Below, in pieces: positions 41,201 to 50,205 of a DNA stretch of 64,000 bases. Position 1 is the first letter of the stretch. Each line of letters opens with the position of its first letter. This stretch comes from a virus. The stretch lies in IMG/VR virus record IMGVR_UViG_3300036826_000357, positions 21,017 through 85,016 of that record; one strand, given 5' to 3'. The notes beneath the pieces were generated by a model. It saw nothing but the letters and a program-made list of their open reading frames with translations. It searched no databases and was not told the origin of the DNA. The position numbers and the translations under genes are program-made.

Positions 41201-44200
41201 CAATCCCGCTGCTGCACCAATTGCCGCCCCGGCTTTGCCTTGTGACGTTTTTGCCTCGATGGCCCCCTTGATCCCCAGCCCCAACCCAGCGAGACCGCCA
41301 ACAACACCCACCGCTCCCAGAGCAGACCCAGCCGCCGACCCCCCTGCCGCTCCCGCAGCAGCAGCACCGCCCTGCGCCGCTGCTTGCCCAGCCGCCGCAG
41401 CTGTCGGTGCCGCAATCACGCCCACCGCTTGCCCAATTGCCTGCGCAGCTGCTTTGACGGCGACCACTAAAGAATCGAGCACCGGCCCAATCACCGGAAT
41501 CTTGCCGAAAATACCGGCTGCGCCCGCTATTCCCCCTCCCTGACCTGAGAAACCCAACGCATTCAGAAGCAGGTTGGCCCCTAAGTTCCCTGGCGTCGCA
41601 GACAACCCCGAGATACCCGGACCGACCTGCGACAGCACACCAAGCTCGGACAGGAAATTGCCAAGACCTTGCACACCACCGAGTATGCCGAGTGCAGCAC
41701 CGCCGGTATCGAGAAGTCCACCCTTCCCTTTCATCAGGGTGAAGACTCCCCCGACGATACTCAGCAATGGCCCGGCGATCTTGATAACGGTCTGGATTCC
41801 ACTGAAAAGCTTATCTAATCCAAGACCCTTGAATCCGTTCTGAATCCCCTCCGAAACAGCACTCCCGAACAGCTTTTCATCAACGAAACTGGCCGTCCCG
41901 AGAACACCCGGTACCCTTGCCGCCCCCGCGAGAACTCCGCCACCACCAGTCCGCTGAGCAACGGCTGCCGCACCACCACCACCACCACCGAACAGACTCG
42001 ACACCAACGTCGCGACCCCACCGAGTGCACCGACAATCGATCCCCCACCCGATCCACTGAGTAGCTTCAGGAATCCCGCTGCGAAGCCGATCAGCTTCTC
42101 GAACACCGACTTCCCCGTCGAAATAAGAAAGTCGAAGAAGCTGCCCCAGCCACCCTGCGCTTCCGTACCGGCATCACTGACTGCCTGCGCCGCCTTCTCG
42201 GCAGTCGGTCCGACCGTCTCCAATGCCTCCGCAGCTTGCTTCACTGCCGGCTCGACCGTCAGAATAGTCTTGCCGGCCGCGTCGGTACTCGACTTTACGA
42301 CCCCAACAATGTTCGTGAAGGTCTCTTTCGTATCTTCTTGGATGAGACCCAACGCAACGCCGAACTGATGGACGAGACCTTTCTGGTCGGTGAAGAGGTT
42401 TTTGGAAATAATCCCTTCAAAATCGAGCTTGTTCTTGATCGTGGTGGAGAAAATGCTCTTCAGGATACCGATCCCGGAGTCGGCAAACTTCTTCAGCGTG
42501 TCCTTCGACTTCCCGAAATCGAACAATCCCTCGGTAATCAGATCACCAAATGCATCCTCGATCTGCCGGCCAACCTCCGCCGTCTCCTTCCCCAACTCCT
42601 TCACATGGTCGAGTTGGGCATCGAGCACCGGAATCCCAGCCTGAAGAATCGCCAGCCGCTTCTGATCCTGCTCGACGGCAAACTTCGTCTGCTCCACCAG
42701 TGCCGGAGCAATAGTCCCCGCCCTGAGATCCTCTTGCGTGCGCGCAATCGAATTCTGCAACGCCTGGATATCGATCTGTAACGCCGCCTTCTTCAACTCG
42801 ATGATGCGCCGCTGAATATCTTGCCGCTGCGTGATCGAATGCTCTTCCTCCAGCCCAAGCTGAAGAATCTCAACGGCATTCCCAATCTGCGTCTTCGTGA
42901 GATCGGCGGTTTGCTGCTCCGCTTGCGCTGCCTGTGTCCGGACCCGAGCAGCCTCCTGATACCGGCTCTGAAGGATGGCATTCTGATCGGCGGCTGCCGT
43001 ATTGGTCTGTAAATCAACGGCCAGTGCCTGCCGCTTCAGTCGCAGTTGCTGATCCAGCTTCTCCACTTCGGGCTGCTGACCCAATGCCGCCGCCTGTGCC
43101 CGGAGGTTTTCCAATGACTTGATCTCGTTCTGAAGTTTCTCCCTTCCCAAATCCCGCAGATTCGCTTCGAGCCCCTGAATCCGCTTCATTACATCTTCGC
43201 GCTGTTCCTGTGTCTGGACATTCTGTAGCTGAATCTGCGCATCAGCGATGGATTGCCTCACTCCCGCTGCACGAACATCAACTTCACCCTGCGTAACTGC
43301 CAATGTCTTGTCGGCTGCGTCTTTGATGTCGTTGTATTTCGCCAGTGATTGATCGAGTAGGCCCACTTCGACGGTCTTTGCCTGGTTCGTACTGACCTGT
43401 GTCTGGAGTCGGCTCTGCTCCGCACGCAACCGGGTCTCTTCCCGATCCAATGCCTCCGGATCAATGGGTGGCGGCTGTAATCCCTCCAACGGTAACCGTG
43501 CGAGTGCCTCCCGCTTCTGACGAATATTCTCCAATGCCTCCGCTATCTTCACTAACCGTGGTGCTGCATCCGTGCCGATCTTCTGCGTCGCTTCGTCAGT
43601 CTTCCGCTGAATCGTCCCAATCGCCCCGGCAATGCGCTCCGTGCGTGTCCCAAATGCCGCGATCCGCGCATCGAGATCTGCCGCCGAATCCTGCAATTCC
43701 AGCCGCAACCCACGCGCCTGCTGAATCGCGTCCCGCACACCGTCATTGAATTTCCGGAAATCGAGTCCCAACGCATCCCGCGTGACTTTGGAAATCGTCT
43801 GGCCGAGATAGCCAAACTCCACGTTCATCTCTCCGGTCGATTGGGCGGTCTCCTTCTGCTGCAAGTTGACTTCATTGAGTACCAGCAGCCACGTCTTGAG
43901 ACCTTCCTCCGTCCGCATCCCGGAATCACGCATTTCCCGATTGTGCGCCGTAGCGAGCTTCGCAGATTCCACGAATTCCTTTCCAAGAATCCGCGACACT
44001 TCCATCGTCGCCACACCCAACAACTTCTGATGCTCCGCTAACCGCGCATTCGATTCCCCCCAATCCGCCTGCACTTCAACTAACTGCCTCTCCTCCTCCT
44101 GAAGTGCCGTCAACTGACTCTGCAATTCCGCGATGTGCTGATCGATGACTTGGACCTGATTTCCGACAACCTCCGGGCCAAGACCAATCGCGATCTGCCG

Positions 44201-45847
44201 AGTCTGCGATGCCTTATCCAACTCCACCTGCAACTGCTCGATTGCCTGCCGGATCTGCTCCAACCGTGGCGTGCCACGCTGTAACTCTGCGAACCATTCC
44301 GTCACTGCCGACGTGTTTTCCCGTGCCTTGTCCGCAAGAGCAGTTGCAGCCCGCTCGAATGGGCCACCAATCACGCCCGCTGCATTGCGGGTACTCGCCC
44401 ATAACCGCTCCATTGCCACACCAAGTGTTGTCGAGCGGATATTGGCAGCGGTCTGTGCTTCATTGTTCCGGCCCATACTCTTCGTCAGTTCATCAACCTT
44501 CTCCCGATTATCAATCAGTGCCTGTACGACCTGCGCAGACTGCTGCCCACCAAACCTCGCCTGAATCTCGATGAGCGATAGATGCTCATTCGCGAGATTC
44601 TCCAAGGCTTTCGAGAGACCCACGACAGCGGGATTCGTCTCCTGCGATCCCGACTGCAATCCCTGGAAGAACTGCTGCAATCCCGTAGAGAATCGCCGCA
44701 GCGGAATATGCTGCAATGATAATGTCGTCAGAATCGCCGATGTCTCTTCGAGTGAAAGCCCAGCATTCCCGGCTATACTCCCGACTTGCTCTAACCGCCG
44801 ACCAAATTCAGGCAATGAACTGGTACCAGCCTGCACACTCGCTGCCAGAACGTCGGTCACATGTCCCGCTTCCTTTGAAGACAACGAGAACTGACCGAGT
44901 GCAGCCGTCATGACATGCACCGCAGTCGGGATATCCTGACCCGTCGCCTCCGCAAGGACGACGGCGTGATGCGTGACTTCCTTCAGCGCATCGACATTCT
45001 TGAGTAACTCGGGCCGTGCAACAGCGACTTCCTCGAATCCCTTAACGACTTCCTCGAAACTCCGTCCGGTCTCATCCGAGAATTCGATCGCCGCAACCTT
45101 CAGATCACCAAGCAAATCCGCCGTGGCATTCGTCTGAATCTGCAAATTCTTCAGGGCAGTATCGAAGTCGGCTGCCACCTTCGTCGCAAAGGTCAGCGCA
45201 GAAATGACCGTCGGAACCACAGCGGCCAGACTGCCCAACGCAACTTGGAATATACCCGCCGTTTCCGCTGCCGCTGAAATCCCCTTCGTCAGATTCGCCA
45301 ATCCCCGAATTGCCTCTCCTTTGGTCACTGCCTCCAGAGACACACCAATGTTGGCGAATGCCTTCCCAACGGAATTCCCTGCTGCCTGCGAGAACCGCGC
45401 AAAATCGGTAATCGCCCGCGACGCCTGTGCCAACGCCTGCGCCGTCACAACCGACTGCGGAACGGCTGCTGCACGAGCCGCTGTCCGAGACAACTGCTCC
45501 GCAATCCCACTCGGAGCCGTCAATCCCTTCGATTTATTCGCGATGTTGGTAATAGTCTTCGTCGCTTGTGCTTCGAGTGTCTTTAACTCACGTTGCCCTT
45601 GCTGTGATGCCTCCCGCAGCTTGTTCACGATGGAATTGCGCGTCGCCGTCATGTTCTGATCGACGCTGGTTTTCATCTTGCCAGTGATCTGCGTCAATTG
45701 CGCAAAATTCTGCTGGAACTGCGTTTGCAGTTGCTTGACTGACGTCCCGAGATTGCTGGCGAGCTTCTCGACGGTCTTCAGCGCCGCCGATGCGTCTTCC
45801 TTCGCCCGGATGACAATGGCTAATTCTGCCGTAGCAGCCGCTGCCAT
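38279..45847 (-). CDS. Tail tape measure protein
   Basis: 2522 aa from ATG 45847. N-terminal coiled coil, then a PhageMin_Tail-like domain (residues ~225-470: VAADFDTALKNLQIQTNATA, ETGRSFEEVVKGFEEVAVAR), long helical stretches, a hydrophobic segment near residue 1560 (AIWIVPVIGWVIAAVLAIIG) and a C-terminal beta-rich tail. At about 0.15 nm per residue it predicts a tail of ~380 nm, so a long-tailed siphovirus. It acts inside the tail to set length and eject DNA. Confidence 0.9.
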   Translation of the reverse strand: MAAAATAELAIVIRAKEDASAALKTVEKLASNLGTSVKQLQTQFQQNFAQLTQITGKMKTSVDQNMTATRNSIVNKLREASQQGQRELKTLEAQATKTITNIANKSKGLTAPSGIAEQLSRTAARAAAVPQSVVTAQALAQASRAITDFARFSQAAGNSVGKAFANIGVSLEAVTKGEAIRGLANLTKGISAAAETAGIFQVALGSLAAVVPTVISALTFATKVAADFDTALKNLQIQTNATADLLGDLKVAAIEFSDETGRSFEEVVKGFEEVAVARPELLKNVDALKEVTHHAVVLAEATGQDIPTAVHVMTAALGQFSLSSKEAGHVTDVLAASVQAGTSSLPEFGRRLEQVGSIAGNAGLSLEETSAILTTLSLQHIPLRRFSTGLQQFFQGLQSGSQETNPAVVGLSKALENLANEHLSLIEIQARFGGQQSAQVVQALIDNREKVDELTKSMGRNNEAQTAANIRSTTLGVAMERLWASTRNAAGVIGGPFERAATALADKARENTSAVTEWFAELQRGTPRLEQIRQAIEQLQVELDKASQTRQIAIGLGPEVVGNQVQVIDQHIAELQSQLTALQEEERQLVEVQADWGESNARLAEHQKLLGVATMEVSRILGKEFVESAKLATAHNREMRDSGMRTEEGLKTWLLVLNEVNLQQKETAQSTGEMNVEFGYLGQTISKVTRDALGLDFRKFNDGVRDAIQQARGLRLELQDSAADLDARIAAFGTRTERIAGAIGTIQRKTDEATQKIGTDAAPRLVKIAEALENIRQKREALARLPLEGLQPPPIDPEALDREETRLRAEQSRLQTQVSTNQAKTVEVGLLDQSLAKYNDIKDAADKTLAVTQGEVDVRAAGVRQSIADAQIQLQNVQTQEQREDVMKRIQGLEANLRDLGREKLQNEIKSLENLRAQAAALGQQPEVEKLDQQLRLKRQALAVDLQTNTAAADQNAILQSRYQEAARVRTQAAQAEQQTADLTKTQIGNAVEILQLGLEEEHSITQRQDIQRRIIELKKAALQIDIQALQNSIARTQEDLRAGTIAPALVEQTKFAVEQDQKRLAILQAGIPVLDAQLDHVKELGKETAEVGRQIEDAFGDLITEGLFDFGKSKDTLKKFADSGIGILKSIFSTTIKNKLDFEGIISKNLFTDQKGLVHQFGVALGLIQEDTKETFTNIVGVVKSSTDAAGKTILTVEPAVKQAAEALETVGPTAEKAAQAVSDAGTEAQGGWGSFFDFLISTGKSVFEKLIGFAAGFLKLLSGSGGGSIVGALGGVATLVSSLFGGGGGGAAAVAQRTGGGGVLAGAARVPGVLGTASFVDEKLFGSAVSEGIQNGFKGLGLDKLFSGIQTVIKIAGPLLSIVGGVFTLMKGKGGLLDTGGAALGILGGVQGLGNFLSELGVLSQVGPGISGLSATPGNLGANLLLNALGFSGQGGGIAGAAGIFGKIPVIGPVLDSLVVAVKAAAQAIGQAVGVIAAPTAAAAGQAAAQGGAAAAGAAGGSAAGSALGAVGVVGGLAGLGLGIKGAIEAKTSQGKAGAAIGAAAGLFAVAAAIWIVPVIGWVIAAVLAIIGAIISATAPKPDIRELLKEQFAERLSTIMGANVTPSMGDYKGAGVPTRVRIKTGVDKGQYITGREAKARVDMAGGGAIGLFGRATVASMGPVALRRPDLAGNFENMIFNVLARRGADQEAVNKAIRNLTRLQFGTIYNVLNQANAYEAAVAKMKGKGDKDRPEAVLAKRRIGYQQFGAAFDIAGVDLGAIFAANVNKRGGVNMPEVRKQTRDAVLQAIEDGAEFTTKEANRLGDRVLKIVAAFGKATGDPKAVAALVDQLRKNDPNITVKEISKEVRKAMTVKTLVEARGLDVTELPADFLTNLEDYVDRVQTKRGGGKKARARRERRTALATTLLDQERDVVRTREMIVGQLTGTTSVVQAKQATEDAARARKRLDQLQEEVPKLKKTKRKQEALDEAKDQMEALKQATEAWAKTVSDLVDQIRQAERGLQDFQIQMFETIDGLTGATDTGQKYQSFLDDNEKKYNDLVTAGSSAGAQLELVNRQLQLLQAQAQATIQDINEQAQAYHDAIQRQRDVLDAYTEAIERESRIEQRAIRDLQDDIDKNQKEIETRQDKLDELADRRSKLQDRLSDISPLADLTDGLKQMKESLTGTIKGGGFAELAQTRQKLGEAVAQFQGETDLQKKATAGAEVQRLAGLAVEQGQKLYSVGSRDLTRLRQQSLAAIEGVLETAQAAEDERTKILADIKSIDEEAKGIQEEIKGYQKKIKEDNEKIEGHTKRLRDLADAQQIIDDKRKPLDDADRAIAKAQAEKIDEVNQKLAAQLKIWSDKAVPLMQAQIGNLREQLKAIVPPGTDIDALINDPSSLQAFLAQAQLETLQSIEDYLEGFSKSLNIPPRPGKRHRTTAAAAEGGIILRDSIIRAGEGNKPEVIIPLESPRGRRLLGLDRPVPRNGGAHEPTFIFQPTIVMPQPKSMAEAKLYGRSASSGFSAQVKQALPGITRRAGGRG

Positions 45848-46081
45848 CTACCCGATCTTCCCTGGTGCCCGGGAGCGCTTTTCCAGATGGTCACGCTCGA
45901 CCTTGGCAAACTCCGCACCGATCACTTGCATCGCGCGGACGTACTTATAGGGCTGGGCGGAGATTCCGCCCTCGTAATACAGAAACCCCTGCTTGTAGTG
46001 CGAGTAGAGGCCGATCAACTCGTGAGTGCCAGGATCGATATTGCGCAGGGGACATCCGTAACAGTCCCGTCCTTCATACAT
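45848..46081 (-). CDS. Tail assembly chaperone, C-terminal frameshift extension
   Basis: 77 aa from ATG 46081. The frame is open far upstream, back to just after a TGA near 46211, without a stop, and reads ALEFAIWVSGYWDRS before this ATG. So it is best read as the -1 frameshift extension (gpGT-like) of the 46129-46575 chaperone. It carries CYGCPLRN and ends directly before the tape measure start. Confidence 0.65.
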   Translation of the reverse strand: MYEGRDCYGCPLRNIDPGTHELIGLYSHYKQGFLYYEGGISAQPYKYVRAMQVIGAEFAKVERDHLEKRSRAPGKIG

Positions 46082-46128
46082 GTATGAGGGAATCTGCGGG
46101 AATCGAGTGCACTCACATTCATTGGGAT

Positions 46129-46575
46129 TTACGCAGCTACGGTCCCAATATCCGCTGACCCAGATTGCGAATTCGAGGGCTTTTCTTTCGCTTCCCCCAA
46201 GTCGCTGTCACCTAAAATGGCCTGTGCCAGTTCGCGACGCCATGCCGGCTTGAGGTACGACAGGAACTTCATCTTGTTGTTCTTGTCCCGACCCTCGGGT
46301 ACCTGTAGCTCCGTCCCATCCTCGTCACGGAAATTCTCGCAGCGAATCAACCCCTCGCACAGAATGGTCGATTCCTGACTGCCAGATAACACGATGGTCC
46401 GCTGATCGTCGGTCTTCGGATCCCCGCGAAACTCCACGAGACCATCCTGCGACCGCACGTAGGCATCGTAGCGGAGCAACTTGAAAAACCACCGCGTCTG
46501 CTGATCCACCGGCAATTCCCGGTCTTCCTTCAGCAAAAACACCCGCTCCTTCTCCGGATTCAACCCAATTGCCAT
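46129..46575 (-). CDS. Tail assembly chaperone (gpG-like)
   Basis: 148 aa from ATG 46575 behind AAGGGG. Position immediately upstream of the tape measure, mixed alpha/beta N-terminus, and an open -1 frame at its end fit the gpG/gpGT chaperone family. It ends ...SADIGTVAA. The slippery candidate GGGGGAA is at 46192-46198. Confidence 0.65.
   Translation of the reverse strand: MAIGLNPEKERVFLLKEDRELPVDQQTRWFFKLLRYDAYVRSQDGLVEFRGDPKTDDQRTIVLSGSQESTILCEGLIRCENFRDEDGTELQVPEGRDKNNKMKFLSYLKPAWRRELAQAILGDSDLGEAKEKPSNSQSGSADIGTVAA
46192..46198 (-). other. Candidate -1 frameshift site in tail chaperone
   Basis: The minus strand reads TTG GGG GAA. A -1 slip re-pairs GGG with GGG and GAA tRNA with GGA through a U-G wobble. 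After it the new frame stays open to the 45848-46081 product. The region GAAAGAAAAG just downstream is another possible slip site. Confidence 0.5.
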
Positions 46576-46595
46576 CCCATCATCCCCTTCTTCGT

Positions 46596-46877
46596 TTAAC
46601 CATGCCCACACATCACCAAGCGATGTGACGATGATTCATTTCGCCGTAGGCGCTTTTCCTCTACGGTCAACCCGCCGGGGTTTCCCCATCGTTTCCAGCC
46701 ACCTCGCCGCATATTCTCTCGGGCTTCGGGAGAAACCGGCACACCCGCCCGATGATCGTTTTTCCGCCCAGCGTAAAAGCACGCTTTGGAACAGAAGAAC
46801 CGATCCTCACGCCGTGCCTCACACGGCTTGACGAGAAACGGATCGTCACATTGCCGACAGTTCAGCCAAACTCTCAT
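46596..46877 (-). CDS. Zinc-finger (HNH-accessory-like) protein, 93 aa
   Basis: ATG 46877. NCRQCDDPFLVKPCEARRED followed by FFCSKACFYAGRK is the four-Cys finger often placed at the N-terminus of HNH homing endonucleases. The remaining part is basic and lacks the HNH motif. It may be a degraded homing endonuclease inserted in the tail operon. Confidence 0.55.
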   Translation of the reverse strand: MRVWLNCRQCDDPFLVKPCEARREDRFFCSKACFYAGRKNDHRAGVPVSPEARENMRRGGWKRWGNPGGLTVEEKRLRRNESSSHRLVMCGHG

Positions 46878-46897
46878 AAGTATGCGAAAAGATTGAA

Positions 46898-47965
46898 CTA
46901 ACTGTATGTAAATACCACCTCGTCATCGCCAGCATCAGTTGCTGCAACGCAACTGAATGGCAATTCCATGGTCAAGACACCGTTCCGATCACCATACGAC
47001 GGTAGACGGAATTTCGCCTTCGGGACGTTGACCGTTATCACTTGTCCCGGCTGTGTAGTCTGATCGCCGATCACGACAGTTAACGCGCCGGTTGTACCGT
47101 TCTGCCACCGGAGCCACCAGTCAGTTGGCGACGATGCCGTTCGAGCGATCATTTCCGGATTACACGTTCCCTGCGGATTCCGGCTCCCGAGAATCGATCC
47201 AATGACACCCGTGGTCTGCTGCATGTCCGGCCGATACGTGACCTGGTTGTTCATGTTGACCGTCACCGACTGCAACGTCAGGCTGGTTGACGCTGATCCG
47301 TGCAACACCACCGTCGTCGCGCTGCCGTACTTCAAGACCGGCAACGGGAAGAGCGACTGATCCAAGAATCCCGGTGTCGGCATGGTCACTTCCACGAAGC
47401 CACCGGAGTTCGCCGTCGCGACGGCATCGTAGACTCCCGTAAACGTCCACTCCTGCCGGCCAAACTGCCCCGACTCCATGATGGTGTTCACGTTGCCACG
47501 ACACCCACGAATCCGGTGCAACATGCCATCGAGGTTGGCGTAGATCGTACAGGTTTGCAGGTTGCTCGATACCGGCTTGTAAATCACCGACGAGCTATTC
47601 GCGGCATAGGTCGGTGAGAATGCACAGGCCCGCATGAGCGGATCCTGCCGCAACATGTTGGTCGATGTGTTGTCGAATACCGCCGTGGACCGGCCACGCA
47701 ACTCGGTGGTAAACGCAATCTCACACCAGCGATTGCCGACAACGTGTCCTTGCGGCGAGAGAGTCGACAGAACTATGTTCCGATCGATTTCCTCAGCCTG
47801 CGGGGTAACCGTCAGTGCGGAGACAAGGACCGCGTTAACCAACGCTGCCGCCGTATACGAAGCACCAGGCGTCCCGCCGGTATCGATAGAATCGGTACCT
47901 TCCGTCGCCTCGACCTTCGCGAGAATGAGTGCGCGGCTAGTGAGCTTCAACCCTGTCTGTGGCAT
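46898..47965 (-). CDS. Major tail tube protein
   Basis: 355 aa from ATG 47965. Beta-rich, Thr/Ser/Gly-rich with the look of phage tail tube proteins (VEATEGTDSIDTGG; QFGRQEWTFTGVYD; VTVNMNNQVTYRP). It lies between the connector genes and the chaperone/tape measure genes, the usual place. Polymerises into the tail tube. Overlaps the glycosyltransferase gene by 29 nt. Confidence 0.75.
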   Translation of the reverse strand: MPQTGLKLTSRALILAKVEATEGTDSIDTGGTPGASYTAAALVNAVLVSALTVTPQAEEIDRNIVLSTLSPQGHVVGNRWCEIAFTTELRGRSTAVFDNTSTNMLRQDPLMRACAFSPTYAANSSSVIYKPVSSNLQTCTIYANLDGMLHRIRGCRGNVNTIMESGQFGRQEWTFTGVYDAVATANSGGFVEVTMPTPGFLDQSLFPLPVLKYGSATTVVLHGSASTSLTLQSVTVNMNNQVTYRPDMQQTTGVIGSILGSRNPQGTCNPEMIARTASSPTDWWLRWQNGTTGALTVVIGDQTTQPGQVITVNVPKAKFRLPSYGDRNGVLTMELPFSCVAATDAGDDEVVFTYS

Positions 47966-48989
47966 GTATGCCTTCCCCCTGTTCGATTTCCCTGAGCACC
48001 GCCATCAACCGCCGCCCCGCCTTCAACCAGGAAAAGCCTTGAGCATGCCGCCAGGCGCGAAGACCAATGCGTTTCGCCTCGGCCCAATGCCGCATCACCC
48101 ACTCCATCTTCCGCACTAAATCATCTACCCGAGCCACGTCCACTGTGACAAGCAAAGCCTGGTTCTTCTGCACTAGCTCCGGGTCTTTACTCTCCTGTGC
48201 TGACAGTTCATCCATGGCAAGAAGCGGCTGACGCTCAGACCGAATTGGGATACAAACGGAATCGTTGGCAAATGCTGTGATTCCGGTATTCAAGATCGTC
48301 AAACACGGCAGCCCGGTTGCCATCGCTTCGAGCAATGGTAATCCCCATCCCTCTCCACAACTCGGAAAGACAAATGCATCCGCTTCCGCGTATAACGCGA
48401 CCATACCGTCGTCATTGAGCAGCCGGGAATCGACAATCACATTCGCTCCTTGCACCACATCCCGCCGCTGATCCGTAGTCTTCAAATACAACTCGCAGTC
48501 GTCTCGATTGATAAATCCACCTTCCTCCCACGCCGCCAGAACTTCCTTCCAGCCCTTCCGCAGATTATGGGCACCACACCAGAACCATCGGAATGGCTTA
48601 TGACGAGGACGCGGGCGATTGACTCCAACGAATTTGTCCGTATTCACTCCCAACGGCGAAACATAGATTGGAGTCTCGCAGACTTCTCGAAATACCTGCG
48701 CGTTCCATTCCGTTGGCGTAATCACCGCATCTGCCTGCTCAAGAGACTCTGGGAAATACCCGGGCATGGTCTCATTCTCATACATCGTGAACAGGCAATT
48801 GATTTTCCCGAACCAGGGGAAGAATCGACGCGGCATCTGCATGTGTACCGCCAGCTTCGCTTTCCGACTCTCCACCGCGCCGGCTGCTTGCAACGCCGCT
48901 CGTAAGCACCAGTTGGCGCGGGTGTAGCCGACAGCGTTGCCAGACATCGCTGTCTGCTCGATCACCCAGATGTAGCTCAGCGGGTCCAT
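47937..48989 (-). CDS. Glycosyltransferase (GT4-like)
   Basis: 350 aa from ATG 48989, overlapping the methyltransferase by 13 nt. Residues ~95-115 ALEQADAVITPTEW, then VSPLGVNTDKF, HNLRKGWKEVL, and FVFPSCGEGWGLPLLEAMAT, the E-x7-E-type donor site of GT-B group-1 glycosyltransferases. Transfers a sugar from an activated nucleotide donor; acceptor unknown. With the FkbM methylt­ransferase it likely decorates a virion protein or host surface glycan. Confidence 0.8.
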   Translation of the reverse strand: MDPLSYIWVIEQTAMSGNAVGYTRANWCLRAALQAAGAVESRKAKLAVHMQMPRRFFPWFGKINCLFTMYENETMPGYFPESLEQADAVITPTEWNAQVFREVCETPIYVSPLGVNTDKFVGVNRPRPRHKPFRWFWCGAHNLRKGWKEVLAAWEEGGFINRDDCELYLKTTDQRRDVVQGANVIVDSRLLNDDGMVALYAEADAFVFPSCGEGWGLPLLEAMATGLPCLTILNTGITAFANDSVCIPIRSERQPLLAMDELSAQESKDPELVQKNQALLVTVDVARVDDLVRKMEWVMRHWAEAKRIGLRAWRHAQGFSWLKAGRRLMAVLREIEQGEGIHATDRVEAH

Positions 48990-49729
48990 GCCAGCAGGTA
49001 CCAATGCGATCCCAGATCGCCCAGCTTCGCCCACTGATATCCCGCTCCCGCCAACGTGGTTTTCACCTGATCGGCAATGTGCGCGCCGTAATACCGATCA
49101 TGCATTTCCACGAGGATACGAGGATGCTCGTCCCGCAGTATCCGATTCATCCCCCGCAACACATGCGCTTCTGCGCCTTCCACATCGATCTTGACAAAGC
49201 CGACTGGCGATTCCTGCACAATCTCATCGAGTGGCTGCGCCTCCACCTGAAGCTTCGTCTCCCGATTCACGACCGTCACACCGCCGGAATACGAATGTGG
49301 CTCTGCTCCGAACAGAACCGGCGGTAATCCGACTGCCTCGTCATGCGTCGGCGTATCCATGAACACCATCGCCGGCTCCGACCACGCCGCCACCTGCGCA
49401 ATCCGTACCCGATGCGCCACACCATTCGACGCCACATTCGACCGCAACGCCTCCGCCGTATCCCCATGCGGCTCGACGGCTACGACCATCAGTCCATCCA
49501 CCGCTGCGCGAATCGACCAGTGGCCGACATGCGCACCGACATCCACGAAGATGCCGCCGTACTCCTTGCAAATCTCCCACTCCTCCAAGAACGCACCAAG
49601 TAACTGCGCCTCGTGGGAACCCTCCATCAATGCATCGTGGTACCGGCCAGGACGCTCGACGTACTTCAGATGCGTCTTGATTTCCGCAGCACCAGGCCCT
49701 GCCTGATACAACCCATCATCTTTCCCCAT
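48977..49729 (-). CDS. FkbM-family methyltransferase
   Basis: 250 aa from ATG 49729. SAM-binding motifs F-V-D-V-G-A-H-V-G at residues ~60-68, V-E-P-H at ~90, and the FkbM signature V-G-F-V-K-I-D-V-E-G-A-E near residue 175, then R-I-L-V-E-M-H. O-methylates sugars or small molecules. Coupled by overlap with the glycosyltransferase; the pair interrupts the order tail terminator - tail tube. Confidence 0.85.
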   Translation of the reverse strand: MGKDDGLYQAGPGAAEIKTHLKYVERPGRYHDALMEGSHEAQLLGAFLEEWEICKEYGGIFVDVGAHVGHWSIRAAVDGLMVVAVEPHGDTAEALRSNVASNGVAHRVRIAQVAAWSEPAMVFMDTPTHDEAVGLPPVLFGAEPHSYSGGVTVVNRETKLQVEAQPLDEIVQESPVGFVKIDVEGAEAHVLRGMNRILRDEHPRILVEMHDRYYGAHIADQVKTTLAGAGYQWAKLGDLGSHWYLLAWTR

Positions 49730-49734
49730 CAGCC

Positions 49735-50205
49735 CTACCTCGGTACAACTGTCGTCGGATCGAACTTCGTGAACCGATAGTGAATCGTGAAGAACACGAT
49801 CACGCCGGCTTCTCCCTCTCCACTCTCATTGATAATCGGCGGTGAGATATCCGTCAGTTCCGTATCAATCGCCAGTTGGTTGCGATTCGGCTTCTCCAAG
49901 ACTGCCGTCTCGATATCCGCCAGCAGCAAATTCAGATCGGTTGCCAGCGATCCTTTGCGCGTCTCCTTGATCCAGCCCTCGACCACGACGGTCAGGAACC
50001 GCTCATAGGTGAAGTAGTTGTCGATGCCACCGCGCTCGTCTCCCTCGTAGACCGAGACCACCGGGAAGCGTTTGTTCTCGAACGGACCAGTGAGCGCCCG
50101 CGACACATCGTAGGCCGTGAAGTTGTAGCCAGACTCGCGCTTAATCCCTCGGATGGCCTCGAACACATCCTGCATGATTAACTCGCGAAGTGGCGGCGCA
50201 GGCAT
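49735..50205 (-). CDS. Tail terminator/completion protein
   Basis: 156 aa from ATG 50205. Alpha/beta pattern (LRELIMQDVFEAIRGIKRES; LTVVVEGWIKETRKG; LNLLLADIETAVLEKPN) of lambda gpU-like/tail completion proteins. Sits next to the HK97 gp10-like gene, as is usual in siphophages. Forms a hexameric ring at the tail end. Confidence 0.7.
   Translation of the reverse strand: MPAPPLRELIMQDVFEAIRGIKRESGYNFTAYDVSRALTGPFENKRFPVVSVYEGDERGGIDNYFTYERFLTVVVEGWIKETRKGSLATDLNLLLADIETAVLEKPNRNQLAIDTELTDISPPIINESGEGEAGVIVFFTIHYRFTKFDPTTVVPR

Noticed and set aside
49184-49189. TTGACA inside the methyltransferase gene
   Set aside because: No -10 box follows at correct spacing and it is on the opposite strand within coding sequence.
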